Shown here in pieces: positions 35,814 to 51,123 of a stretch of 64,000 bases of DNA. Both the position numbers and the translations under genes were made by a program. The notes under the pieces were generated by a model that was not told the origin of the DNA, did not search any database, and saw nothing but the letters and a program-made list of their open reading frames with translations. The stretch is from Rhizoclosmatium globosum (taxonomy: Eukaryota; Chytridiomycota; Chytridiomycetes; Chytridiales; Chytriomycetaceae), in assembly GCA_002104985.1 (NCBI GenBank), contig MCGO01000002.1, positions 682,001-746,000 of the forward strand, read 5' to 3'. The number at the start of each line of letters is the position of its first letter. Within the stretch, counting starts at the first letter, position 1.

Positions 35814-37847
35814 TTGAAACCAACATCGGCCAATGCACCACCTCGCACGGGCCCGACCCAACTTCAGCCACCGCGCCAATCAACTTCGCCGCCAGATTTC
35901 CACCGCGGCAAAAGCGACGGCGGCCACAATGTGCACACGTCAAACAACTCGCACACGCACTCGCACTCGCACTCGCTGAACCACAACCACAACCACCACG
36001 CCCAATCCGCAAAACCAGGCACCTTCGCAAACAGAAACTTTTACCAAAACACCGTCGTCGAAAAGTACGCATCACGCGAATCAAAGCTCGTGACTCTGCG
36101 ACAACTGACTGTCTTTGGTCGGAACCTGACCTTTGATAAGCTGCTGCGTTCAGCAAACTATGTGCGTGAAGAGCTGCCTGTGCGTCTGGCCCATCGTATC
36201 ATTGGTATGTCATGTTGCCCTGTTTGACGTCTGTCGGTTCAACTAAAACCCCGCTTTTTGAACTACTCCACTTAGACATACAACACCTTCCCTTCATTGT
36301 CGGTACAAATCCTCACATTCAACTTATCTATTCTCTCTACTGGCAAGCTTTTGAAGCGTTCCGCACCTTCCCTGAAATCAAGACTGTCGAACAAAACCGA
36401 CAGTTTTGTGACTTAATCGAATCACAGCTCCAAACACATTTGGTCATTATTCCTCAGTTGGCCATGGGAATGGCCGAAGCTTCCACCCAGAACACATGAC
36501 GGCAGAAATGGCTGATAGATTCTTGAACGAGATGCTGCGGTCAAGGTGAGCATAAAAATGAAGTTCATGGAGATATTGACAGAAACTCTTTAGAATCGGA
36601 CGAAGAGTTCTTGCGGAACAGCACATTGCTCTCTCTGATACATATGAGCAAAATCTGGCTGCCAACGATCTGACAAAGAAAGCACCAAATGGGACAGCTG
36701 CTCTTATCGAAGAAGAGGATGATGATGGATGGATCGGTATTGTAAATACCCGGTGTCGTGCCACAGAAGTCGTAGATCGTGTCAGTGTCCTTGCAAAACG
36801 TTGGTTTCGGGATACATACCCAAATCGTGGTGTGGAGCCCCCTGAAGTGAAAATCGACGGTCACATCAATGCTGTCTTTACCTACATCCCTGATCACATC
36901 GAGTATATCCTCTTTGAGCTCTTCAAAAATTCAATGCGCTTCACTCTTGAAACGCATGGGCCAGATGTTGCAGCTGCTTCTGCAGCCGACAACTCAGAAA
37001 CGCCAAAAGTGCACAGCGTTTTGGACGACGATAGACTGTTTGGTCTCACCTGGAACGAGCCCGGGATTTTGCCTGGATACAGCAAATCGCCCTTCTCCCG
37101 AAATTTCAACACTGAACAAAGGCTCCAATTTATGGGCGCGGACATCAACTGAATGACCTGGAACCCATCAACCCAAATCACGTAGAAGAACCTCGGTCTC
37201 CAAAACAAAGTCAAATACCTCCTCCAAAATCCTCGAAAAAGACCTCCTCCTCACAACCAAAACCTGCTGCGCCTCAGCAACAACAGGTCCAATCCTCATC
37301 CTCTGCGAAAAAGTTACCCCCAATCCTGTCACTGTCGGCGCATCCCGCTCCGACATTACATTCCGCGTGTCTGATCAAGGCGGCGGCTTCGCCCACTCCC
37401 AAATGCAAAACCTCTGGTCCTACACTGCAGCCTCCCGCCACGTCTTCCTCCACAACCTTGCCAACATGCCGAAACTCGCGGAAAATCGAGGAAATCAGGC
37501 ATCAGGAAGGAAGCTCTGCCAACGGGGAGTCGGCCGTAAGTAGACGCGCGAGTGGACGGCCGTTTGAGTTGGAAGAGAATTCGTTGCATTTGGGACTTGG
37601 ACTGCCAATGTCGAGAGTGTATGCGAATTATTGGGGTGGTACGATTGGTGTGCATTCCATGCATGGGTTTGGAACGGATGCGTATGTAAAGATTCTACTG
37701 GAATCAGATGGAGCAGTTGAAGTATACGCATGGAGAAGGGTTCTCTTAGTTAAGAATCTAGGCATTGGGGATGATAGGGGGGCAGTATTATTAATTATGA
37801 AAGTCGTATTAATAAAATGTACGCAAACACTTGTACACTGGTATTAG
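35814..37847 (+). CDS. Mitochondrial PDK/BCKDK-family kinase
   Basis: Phosphorylates and inactivates the pyruvate or branched-chain 2-oxoacid dehydrogenase complex. The N-terminus (from 35814) is Pro- and then His/Ser/Asn-rich. The alpha-helical domain has 'RQLTVFGRNLTFDKLLRSAN', 'HLPFIVGTNPHIQLIYSLYW' and 'VIIPQLAMGMAEA'. The GHKL ATP site has the N-box 'HIEYILFELFKNSMRF' (36898-36945), the G1 box 'SDITFRVSDQGGGF' (37350-37390) and 'LGLGLPMSRVYANYWGG' with 'GFGTDAYVKI' (37590-37695). An unusual stretch 'LTWNEPGILPGYSKSP' lies between N-box and G1. Missing bases are inferred near 36482, 37150 and 37500. The true stop probably lies slightly before 37847. PDK and BCKDK cannot be told apart here. 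Confidence 0.9.
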
Positions 37848-37884
37848 ACATTCTTTATTATATTCTTGATGACTTTTATGCTTT

Positions 37885-39760
37885 TTAATGAATTACTCGA
37901 CGAACGGAGGCTTTTTCAGAATCCGTTAAAGAGGAGAATCCTGGAATACTCGAAAGATTTGACTTGATTCGTTGTGGCAAGAGAGGACCCAAGCACGTAG
38001 CATGATGGTACAGTGTAGTTTGGTGGTAGTATTCATCATTCATCGGAGGAACTTCAGCAAACCTCACTGCTCCATGTGAAATTAGACGATGACAAGTTCT
38101 ACACGTACTTCTCCCCGAACGAGCGTATTCCAAAGAGTAAGTCGATTCTTGCTCCTCGTCCAAAACATCATCATCGTCGTCATCCTCATCGTCATCATCG
38201 TCATCCAAAACAACAACCTCATCATCATCCAAAACAATGACCTCACTCCTCCCTCGTTGCTGCTGATATGGTGGCTGCATAGCTTGATACATACCACCAA
38301 ACTGCAGACCAGGACGCGTAACAAACCGATCCATAGGTCCACCTCTAAAAGTTCCACCCCTCCTTCCAGTCGCAGCATTAAGAGCCTTCTTTGCATCCTC
38401 CTTCGCCTTCTTCCTTCGCTCCCACTCCGCCTCCCTCTCCTTCCGCGCCTTCAATTCTTCTTCTCCAAAAAACGCGACAACCGATTCAATAATTCCTGCA
38501 ATCAACGTATTCTGGACAACCCCGTCTTTCCCAATGGGTGCACGACACTGTGGACACGACTGTTTGCCTGTCGCGACCCAGTCGTCGATGCAGAGGCCGC
38601 AGTAGGCGTGTGAGCAAGGGAGAAGGTGTGGGTTCGTCATACATTCAAAGCAGATGGAGCAGGTGAGTTGGTCCAAGAGTTTCGATGAGAATTGTTGAGC
38701 GCCTTGGAAGAGGAGTTTCTTTTCGTCGAGGGCGGGAGGGCGGGCGTTGTTGGTTTTGGGGGTGATTGGATTGGAGGTTGAGGATTGTTTTGGGTCAAGT
38801 CTGGCTGAAGCTGTTGGGTATCTGCTGGAATGGAGGAGAGGATTGATTTGAACCAGGTCGGTTTGCGGGCTGGAGAAGGCTCGACTTGGGCAGACGGAAG
38901 TGCTGGTATTGAATCTGATGCTGAGTCCAATGTTGAAAGTAATGGTAGCGCATTTGTTGCTGCTGTTGCTGTTGTTGCTGAAGGTGGTGAGGCATCATTT
39001 TGAAGATCAAAGCTTCCAGGCTGTAGGTGAGACGTCTCTACATGTCCTGATCCAATTTGTTGAGGGATGGGTATAATTTCATTCATTGGCGGAGATGGAG
39101 TTGGAGATGCTTCGTGGAGAAGGTCTTGCTGCGGAGGTATCGCAACAACAGAAGTCGGATCGATATTTGACGAACCAGCGGCGCCGCCTCTCTCTTCGTC
39201 GCCACTTTCCGAATCCGAATCCGAATCCACGAGAATACGAGATACAATCTTCTTCTTTGACGCGGACGACTGACTTCCCTGTGACTGTGAGTCAACGTCG
39301 AAGGTCACTTTTGGCTTCTTTGGCGTCGCCTCAATCGGCAGTGTCTCCGGCTCTTTTCGTTTTAGTTCGGTCGCCGCTTTTGGAAGCGCCGTTTCGACGA
39401 CGGCAAAGTCAAAACTCAGAGGCTGCGCCGGACTGTTCAGAGCAGGTTTGCGCGGCTTCTCCGGCGGCACCGCAAACGTAACTTTGTCGCCGCTCTTTAG
39501 TTGCACTGGAATTCGCGGCATGAGGCGGGTGCCGTTGACCGCAGTGCCGTTTGACGAACCAACATCCGTCAGTGTAGCGTTTCTCCAGTCCAAATTAGTT
39601 CGGCGTGACGCCCAGAGATGGTTGGATACGGCAAATGAAGGCGTCCCACAAGAACAGTTCCGCCAGTGGTTGTTGGTGGAGCGAGGTATGAGACCCATCC
39701 ACTTGATGCAGTTCCAACATCAAAGAATTCGAAGAAAGTGATAAATGCTAAATCCTTCAT
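37885..39760 (-). CDS. FHA-RING-PARP-type zinc finger protein (E3 ligase candidate)
   Basis: N-terminal FHA domain: 'VLVGRLHLPYPTISGRHAEL' (39650-39590) and 'TLTDVGSSNGTAVNGTRLMP' with 'LKSGDKVTFAV'. A Ser/Pro-rich linker follows. The RING finger (38670-38530) reads 'CSICFECMTNPHLLPCSHAY', 'CGLCIDDWVATGKQSCPQCR'. Next are a coiled, charged helix ('EEELKARKEREAEWERRKKA') and an acidic run of Asp. At the C-terminus 'YARSGRSTCRTCHRLISHGA' ... 'YHHATC' ... 'IPGFSSLTDSEKASVRRVI' is a PARP-type zinc finger. FHA-RING proteins such as CHFR/Dma act in mitotic and DNA-damage checkpoints; a PARP-type finger senses DNA breaks. Single missing bases are inferred near 39590 and 38660. Confidence 0.85.
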
Positions 39761-40021
39761 TGAAATGTACAGAAGTTACTTTAAGTGAGAAAACTTGAAG
39801 GATTAGGGAACTATGAGCTTAGCATTGATTCGTTGGACAAACAAAATTTGATTACCAACATAATACAGTAGAAAAGTGGGAATCCTGCGATATCTTCCAC
39901 GTACATGACTAACAACATGAAATCCAGTTGGCAGAATCAGCTCATATCAGAATGACCTCATTCTTGTTCCAAAAGACACGTTCTCCTTCTGGATATTCAA
40001 AATGACTCATACCATGGTGAT

Positions 40022-40352
40022 TTAAGTTAGAAGAAGGCTTCCATCACCTCCCCAAGCCCAATCAAAGTGATAGCATAACTCGGAACAGAGGTATTTACTT
40101 GGAATATGAATGCCTTTTGAATGTGAATGCCTTGAATCATTCAAGCTGTGAAGCCACGTCTTTGTTGCACAGACTGCTTCGCTCATCGCCACATGGGGTT
40201 CTTGGTGGAAATTTTTCCGCACCCTTCCGAAACGGAAAGTGCCACATACCATAATCAAAAATAACTTTGCTTTCCAGCAAGGAGACATCCGCATTCAAAA
40301 TGCAACAGTTCAGAACGAGCGATACGTTCAACTCCACTAGTTCGGAGAACAC
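40022..40352 (-). CDS. Hypothetical small protein (weak)
   Basis: Two overlapping open frames join with one missing base near 40215: 'LVELNVSLVLNCCILNADVS' into 'LNDSRHSHSKGIHIPSKYLC'. No motif recognised and no splice sites needed. It might be chance. Position between two unrelated genes gives no clue. Confidence 0.2.
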
Positions 40353-40414
40353 TGCGTCTGAGAAAGGAAAGAGTTCTGCCGCTATTTCAATAGTTTATTT
40401 CTAATCAAGACTTG

Positions 40415-40510
40415 TTTCATCTCCACATCGGAGAGTGAATCAAATTTTCCTATTTTAGTATAATCACCTTTGGAGCCTCCCGATACTCTTTAAAAGGTGC
40501 TTCTTTTTCT
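40415..40510 (+). promoter_or_regulatory. Upstream block shared by sugar porter copies 1 and 2 (copy 1)
   Basis: About 95 bp before copy 1 align with the block before copy 2 at 42801-42892. They share TTTCATCTCC, TCAAATTTTCC, ATTTTAGTATAATCACC, TTGGAGCCTCCC and an AAAAGG-GCTT stretch. TATAAT and the T-rich tract could be core promoter parts. Copy 3 at 57650 lacks the block. Confidence 0.55.
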
Positions 40511-40548
40511 ATTCATGGATTAGAATTTTCCTTAAATCTTCCCCAAAT

Positions 40549-42229
40549 ATGACCAAGTCTGAAGCTTCTACCGCCTACAACTGGCTCGTTGGATTCGCTG
40601 CTGGATTCGGTGCCTTGCTCTTCGGTGTAAGTTTTGATTACTAATTCCTTGAACACTATGACTCTAACGTTCTCTTATATTGTCTAGTACGAGATCGGTG
40701 TCATTGGGTGAGTCCTCATCCTTCTGTAGCCAGTTTCATTGCTGTCGTTGCTGTGCTTGGCTCAAACAACTCACATCTCAAATCCTCATTCTAATATAAT
40801 CACATATTTAAGACAAGTCCTTGCCATGATCTCTTTCCAGATTCAGTTCAACCTCATCAAGCTTGATTCTCTTGGAAACCCAATCTACGGCGATGACGGA
40901 AAGACCATCGATGCTGACAACCAGGCTGACTTGGAGTCCTGGATACTCCACCTTCTTGTTCGGTTGTATATTGGTGCTGCCATTTCTCCGTTGTCTGTGA
41001 CAGACTCGGTCGTAAGAAGTCCATTATCATCTCTGGTATTTGTTCGCCATCGGTGGTCTTGTTCAATGTACTGTTTCTACCTTGGCCTTTCTTGGTCGGT
41101 CGTGTCATTTCTGGTCTTGCATTGGTACTGCTTCCATGGTTGTTCCGATGTACATTGCCGAGACTGCTCCAGCTGCCACTCGTGGTGCCTTGTAAGTGTT
41201 AACATCAAACTACGCGTTCAAAGCTGACTATTTGTCATCAGGACACTGTTTACCAACTCATGATACTTTGGGTATCTTCATTGCTACCGCCATTAACTCC
41301 ATCATCATGAAGACTATCGACGACTTGAACTTTACTCATGGCGTCTTGCTCTCGGAATGCAAATTATTCCAGCCGTCCTCCTTGTTTCCTCGTCTCTTAT
41401 TCCAGAGTCTCCACGTTGGTTGGCCGAGAAGGATCGTCACGAGCAGGCTATCCAGGTTATCTCCAACTCCGTGGTCTCGACGTTAACCACCACGAGTTGT
41501 TGCGAGATGAAGGAAATCCAGGACGGTGTTGACTTGACAAGACTTGGGTGATTCTACCTGGGCTGAATGTTCCGTGGATCAATTGGAAAGCGTACTTGAT
41601 TGCATTGTCAACCATCCTCCAGCAACTCTCTGGTATCAACGTTATCTTGTACTACTCCAAGGATATCTTAATGCCATGGGTTTCGCTTCCGCTGACACCA
41701 AGATTGCATTCCCACTTGCTAACACCTTCATCAACTTCATTGCCACTTCCCTGGTATGTGGCTGTCGACCGTTTCGGTAGAAGAACTTTGTTGATCTGGG
41801 GAGGTCTTGGAATGGCCATCGGTCACGCCGGAGTCTTCACTTTCTTCCAGCTTTCCAAGTCTAACCAGCCACTTGCTGGGGTGCCATTATCTCCGTTTAC
41901 GTGTTCTTGATCTCCTTCGCTATGACTTGGGGCCCAGTTGTTTGGTCTTACCAGGCCGAAATCTTCCCCTTCGTGTCCGTTCCAAGGGTACTGGTATCGG
42001 TACTATGCCAACTGGATTGGAACACCATCATTGCCTACGCTTTCCCACAAGTGTTCAGTGCTTGAACAAGGGTCCAAGTGTCTACTGGATCTTCTTCTCT
42101 TTCTGTACCATCATGTTCATCTGGTCTTGGACTATGATTAAGGAGACCAAGGGACTCACTCTTGAGGAGATTGGTGAAGTTTTCGGTGAGGAGAAGAGAG
42201 ACCACGAAACTGGTGCTGCTAAGAACTGA
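40549..42229 (+). pseudogene. Sugar porter (MFS) copy 1, heavily frame-broken
   Basis: Same gene structure and nearly the same sequence as copy 2: exon 1 40549-40626 (MTKSEASTAYNWLVGFAAGF), a 20-nt micro-exon after TGTCTAG, then an exon starting ACAAGTCCTTGCC. The reading frame breaks at ten or more places. Compared with copy 2, breaks look like single missing bases (for example TGGATACTCC against TGGATTACTTCC, TCTTGCATTGG against TCTTGCCATTGG). Most other differences are silent. Recognisable pieces include 'FQIQFNLIKLDSLGNPIYGD' and, at the end, 'TKGLTLEEIGEVFGEE'. A true pseudogene would be expected to show mixed indel sizes and amino-acid changes, so this may be an intact gene in a badly resolved repeat. 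Typed as pseudogene because the given sequence cannot be translated. Confidence 0.7.
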
Positions 42230-42800
42230 AATTAATGTGCCTCGTATACTCTTGCTTTTCTTCTCGTTTAACGTTCTGTACATCTCTTATCCAAATAAAT
42301 CGAACGCGAATTTATGAACCCCTTTTTTTCTCAGTTTTTAAGATTTTTAAAACTCAACCTTAGAAATAGAAGCGTTACTTAAACTGTAAAACCTTGAATT
42401 TAAGAAAGGTATAATCTGTCCGACAGCCGCAACAAAAAACAGGCCTGCGGCTTTCATCACACCCTACAAGCCCATATAATCAGTGATATCACAAGACAGA
42501 ATAATACGGATCTGTTTCAAACACACGAAAAAGTAATCAAGGTCTGCAGCATCGCTGAAGGGCGTGCAGCCACATCCACATTGTAAGTTGTTTCAAAGTG
42601 TATCAGTTTTTGTCACAAGGGGTTCAGAAGCAATTTTTCCGTGTCTTTTTGAGACTGAAGAGTGATCAAACTTCACTTCATTTGCTTTCCAATAGACAAC
42701 TTATAACCCCTATCATTACAAGTCTCATAATTTGAAGCTGCTGTCGTGACCCACCACCGCCTCACATGTGTGGCAATACCCCTATTTCTCAGCAAGGGGT
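42230..42800. other. Interval between sugar porter copies 1 and 2
   Basis: Contains the copy 1 3' end with AATAAA near 42295 and AT-rich sequence. No open frame, tRNA or repeat recognised. Confidence 0.5.
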
Positions 42801-42892
42801 GTTTCATCTCCTTCGGAGAATAAATCAAATTTTCCAATTTTAGTATAATCACCACTTGGAGCCTCCCATCACCAACAAAAGGCGCTTTTGGT
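42801..42892 (+). promoter_or_regulatory. Upstream block shared by sugar porter copies 1 and 2 (copy 2)
   Basis: Counterpart of 40415-40510. Conserved words occur in the same order and spacing, ending about 45 bp before the copy 2 ATG. The duplication therefore carried its promoter, or selection or gene conversion keeps the block alike. Confidence 0.55.
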
Positions 42893-42935
42893 TGATCCAA
42901 AATTAGTTTTTTTTTCTACACTTTTGCACAGCAAC

Positions 42936-44656
42936 ATGACCAAGTCTGAATCTTCCTCTACCTACAACTGGATCGTCGGTTTCGCCGCCGGTTTCGGTGG
43001 TTTGCTCTTTGGTGTAAGTTGTGACAACCGTCTCTCTCAGCTTCTATATTTGGTCCTAACCCTACATTCCTTTACATAGTACGAGATCGGTGTCATTGGG
43101 TGAGTCTTCAATCCTTCCACACTCTTGATGCTGCGGCTTCTATGGTGGCGGTGCCCCAAACACCCTTCCCTCACAAACACATTCACTAATACATTCCTCG
43201 ACCATGCAGACAAGTTCTTGCGATGATCTCCTTCCAGATTCAATTCAACCTCATCAAACTTGATTCTCTTGGAAACCCAATCTACGGCGATGACGGAAAG
43301 ACCATCGATGCTGACAACCAGGCTAACTTGGAGTCCTGGATTACTTCCACCTTCTTGTTCGGTTGTATTATTGGTGCTGCCATCTTCTCCGTCGTCTGTG
43401 ACAGACTCGGTCGTAAGAAGTCCATTATCATCTCTGGTATCTTGTTCGCCATTGGTGGTCTTGTCCAGTGTACTGTTTCAACCCTTGGTCCTTTCTTGGT
43501 CGGTCGTGTCATTTCTGGTCTTGCCATTGGTACTGCTTCCATGGTCGTCCCAATGTACATTGCTGAGACTGCTCCAGCTGCCACTCGTGGTGCCTTGTAA
43601 GTATTAAGTCAACTATCGCGTTCAAAACTAACCAATGATTCTTAGGACTACTGTTTACCAGCTCATGATTACTTTTGGTATCTTCATTGCCACTGCCATC
43701 AACTCTATCATTATCAAGGCTGTCGACGACTTGAACTTCACTCAATGGCGTCTTGCCCTCGGAATGCAGGTTGTCCCAGCACTTCTTCTGTTCTCCTCGT
43801 CTCCTTCATTCCAGAGTCTCCACGTTGGTTGGCTGAGAAGGGTCTTCACGAGCAGGCTGTCCAGGTTATCTCCAAGCTCCGTGGTCTCGATGTTAACCAC
43901 CGCGAGATTGTTGCCGAGATGAAGGAAATCCAGGACGGTGTTGACTTTGACAAGAACTTGGGTGATTCTACCTGGGCTGAAATGTTCCGTGGATCAATTG
44001 GAAAGCGTACCTTGATTGCTATTGTCAACCAGTCCCTCCAACAACTCACTGGTATCAACGTTATCTTGTACTACTCAAAGGATATCTTCAACGCCATGGG
44101 TTTCGCCTCTGCCGACACCAAGATTGCTTTCCCACTCGCCAACGCGTTCATCAACTTCATTGCCACATTCCCAGGTATGTGGGCTGTCGACCGTTTCGGT
44201 AGGAAGACCTTGTTGTTCTGGGGAGCCCTCGGAATGGCCATCGGTCACGCCGGAGTCTTCACTTTCTTCCAGCTTTCCAAGTCTAACCAGCCACTTGCTT
44301 GGGGTGCCATTATCTCCGTTTACGTGTTCTTGATCTCCTTCGCCACCACTTGGGGTCCAGTTGTTTGGTCTTACCAGGCCGAAATCTTCCCACTTCGTGT
44401 CCGTTCCAAGGGTACTGGTATCGGTACTATGACCAACTGGATCTGGAACACCATCATTGCCTACGCTTTCCCACAAGTGTTCAGTGCCTTGAACAAGGGT
44501 CCAAGTGTCTACTGGATCTTCTTCTCCTTCTGTGCCATTATGTTTGTCTGGTCTTGGACTATGATTAAGGAGACCAAGGGACTCACTCTTGAGGAAATCA
44601 GTGAAGTTTTTGGTGAGGAGAAGAGAGATCAGGAGACTGGTGTTGCCAAGAACTAA
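42936..44656 (+). CDS. MFS sugar (hexose) porter copy 2
   Basis: Twelve-helix plasma-membrane sugar transporter. Exon 1 is 42936-43013 (MTKSESSSTYNWIVGFAAGF), exon 2 a 20-nt micro-exon at 43080-43099 (YEIGVIG), exon 3 starts at 43210, exon 4 near 43646. Family motifs: 'DRLGRKKSI' after helix 2, 'PMYIAETAPAATRGAL', 'FIPESPRWLAEKG' in the central loop, 'QQLTGINVILYYSKDIF' (helix 7 QQ-TG-N site for sugar), 'DRFGRKTLLFWG' and 'KETKGLTLEEISEVFGEE' at the end. One frame change near 43792 (CTTCTGTTCTCC) fits one missing T. Exons are rich in C-ending codons, suggesting high expression. Confidence 0.93.
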
Positions 44657-44844
44657 ATTGAATCGACCTTTTGCCTTTGCCTCATTTTTGTTGCCTTTTT
44701 GGTATCTGTGAATGTAAATCTCTTAAATAAATCAAAAGTTGACTTTGTTTCGTTCGAACAGTCAGTGTCACCAAGTATTACAAAGAGTCAATTTCAAAAG
44801 AAGAGGCAGGAATGTCACATGCAAACCATTCTTCAGTTTTATTT

Positions 44845-46393
44845 TCAGATAACATTCTCAAGCAAAGTCATAGCGCAAAGGTGGCTCTCCTTTTCCAACA
44901 GAGTCCATGGACCTCGCCAAACGCTCTTTTGATAGCAAGAACACTTCAGGGAATTCTTTTGGTACCGTTTGCCAACAACTAAATGGGCCACAGCCTCGGC
45001 AGTCAAAAAACAGCGGCTCATTCCATGCCCGGTGAATCCAGCCAAAATAAATTCTCCTTTTGCGTTACATCCATCAACTATACCGGCCAATTCACCGACC
45101 AAAGGGAAACCATCGCGCGTGAAGCCCATGATTCCGGCCCACTCATGTTGAACCTTCACAGGAACGTTGATCATTCTCTTCATGTATTCACGAAGAGCAG
45201 TCGATACGTCTTGGTTGAGGTTTGACGCAGTATCATCAGATTCTCCAACGTCTTTGCTTCAACCAAGTACCTCATTCCACCAAGGACGACACGACCTCGG
45301 GTCTTTCGCTCATGTATTCGTATCCGTCGTTCACGCTCATTCCCCATGCACGGTTTTGGTAGGATGGAGTTTTAATGGGCTCTGTTACGATCACTTGGTT
45401 TTGACGGGAACAATTGGGAGGGAAGGGATCAGGGATGAGGCCCACGCATTCGTAGCATGAATAACGTTCTTGGCTTGAATGAGCTTGTTGGTATTGGTTG
45501 TGAGTTGAAAAGTCGAGGTTTCTGATTCAGTAGTTGGGCGCTTGATATTTGTGATGTTGTATTGGAAAAGTATGAAACAGGACGCGGAAGCCCTGGATCA
45601 GCGGTTAATGTAGCCAAAGCCAATACCAAGCGAGCAGGATGAATATGGTGTGCCTGAAGATCTGCTGTGAGAGATTTGGAGTGTGATAGTGGGAAGGAAG
45701 TCAGAATGGGAATTCGTGTTTGCACTTGTTCCAAGGTGACATTTCTTTCCGAGACTTGAGTAGTATCGACACCGTTCTCCGTCAAAAACTCAAAGTCTTT
45801 GTTGAGTGTGTTCTGTTGTGTGGCGTAAGTACCTAGTTATTCATTCTTTTGCTGATGACGCACCACTTCTTCATCACTGGAGGAGCTTTGAATACCTCTG
45901 TTTTCCAAATGAGTCGCCATTGGATCTGGGTGAGTCGGATACTTGGTTTTGAACATAGTGCACAGCTCCAAGATTCTCACACATTAAGCTTGTCGAATTC
46001 CATCACTTGAGCGCCTGCTCCTTACCAATGCTTTTTGCGTATTCGGATACATTTGTGCGGATGTTTGGCCTGGCACGGTTAACTATCCCACACAAGTCTG
46101 TTATTGGATACAAACCAAAGCAAGCCGCCGTTACGCCCCGTCGCCCCGCCCGCAACACCCCCACGTGCGTCAACAACGGCGATGGCCCAGTTTGGCCGAA
46201 GTTGGTGGAGATGGAACGCCGTCGCAGCGCCCGAAATCCCCGCGCCAATCACAACCGCGTCAAACTCGGACTCCAGATCCGCGGATGGCGCTGGAACTGC
46301 TCCGCCGATTGTTTCAAGCCAGTGGGATGTGGCGCCGTTTGGAATGGGGAATCCGGTGCCCATCCGAAGTGATTTGAGGTTGGTGGCTAACAT
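44845..46393 (-). CDS. FAD-dependent oxidoreductase (DAO family)
   Basis: Amine or amino-acid oxidase-like flavoprotein of the DAO family. The start near 46393 reads MLATNLKSLRMGTGFPIPNG. The dinucleotide-binding motif 'DAVVIGAGISGAATAFHLHQ' lies at about 46265-46205, followed by 'GGVAGGATGRNGGLL', the conserved FAD-contact loop of this family. The C-terminal part has 'EWAGIMGFTRDGFPLVGEL' and 'GEFILAGFTGHGMSRC' (45150-45010), the usual second FAD motif with G-x-x-G-H-G. The middle section (46070-45200) is broken by introns or frame changes and was not fully resolved. Similar fungal proteins are often called gamma-glutamylputrescine oxidoreductase-like, but the substrate is not visible. Ends convergently with sugar porter copy 2. 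Confidence 0.78.
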
Positions 46394-46454
46394 CCCTTGC
46401 AGTCCCTTTGACAAAGAGTTTATTTTACTGTTCGGTCTATTCCGGCATTCTACT

Positions 46455-50579
<4,125 letters not shown>

Positions 50580-50661
50580 GCTTTTTGTGTTTTTTGGTTC
50601 AACCTTCAATCAAGTTGTGGTCAAGTCATATTCGATTCCACTTATTCCTATTTTACATGCT

Positions 50662-51117
50662 TCAACGGGTTCCATGCCAGTTAAAATAATGAGTCCGTCC
50701 TAACTGCCTCCCCGCTGCCCTCCACAATTGCAACCGTGCAAGGCTCATTTCCACGTTACTTCGATCTTTCACAAAAAGTGGATTGTGTCCTGAGGAAATA
50801 CTGCGCGCTAAAGTGATGAGGTGTGGGATCAAAACAGTGGCGTCTTTAGTTTCTTGCAGATTGGATATAGCACCTGGGAGATTCGCCATTGCGCTTGCGA
50901 TATTGATTGCATGTGCAGATTGTGAGAGAAGGTGGACGAGCTCAAAGTGGTCGGAATTTGAGCGGACAAGTGGCCACAATTTCGAAGGATACCCACACTC
51001 GAGCGTAAGAGTACTGCAGATATAGTCCAGAATCACGTTGGGAATCTTCAATTCGCGACCAGTCAAACGTGACATCTTTTGTTCGTTTTGTTTGGAGTAT
51101 TTGGAGTACGACTGCAT
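50662..51117 (-). CDS. Hypothetical alpha-helical protein
   Basis: Single open frame of up to 151 residues; the Met at 51075 (MSRLTGRELKIPNVILDYIC) is the likelier start. Mostly helical and hydrophobic-patterned ('LVHLLSQSAHAINIASAMAN', 'VLIPHLITLARSIS') with no Cys/His motif, membrane helix or signal peptide. No family recognised. It lies between the DHX29-like gene and another unknown gene, all on the minus strand with short gaps. Confidence 0.5.
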   Translation of the reverse strand: MQSYSKYSKQNEQKMSRLTGRELKIPNVILDYICSTLTLECGYPSKLWPLVRSNSDHFELVHLLSQSAHAINIASAMANLPGAISNLQETKDATVLIPHLITLARSISSGHNPLFVKDRSNVEMSLARLQLWRAAGRQLGRTHYFNWHGTR

Positions 51118-51123
51118 TCCGGC

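Noticed and set aside
35632..36156. 174-residue minus-strand open frame across the kinase N-terminus
   Set aside because: Cys/Gly-rich reverse reading of the His/Ser/Pro-rich leader; no start context or motif.
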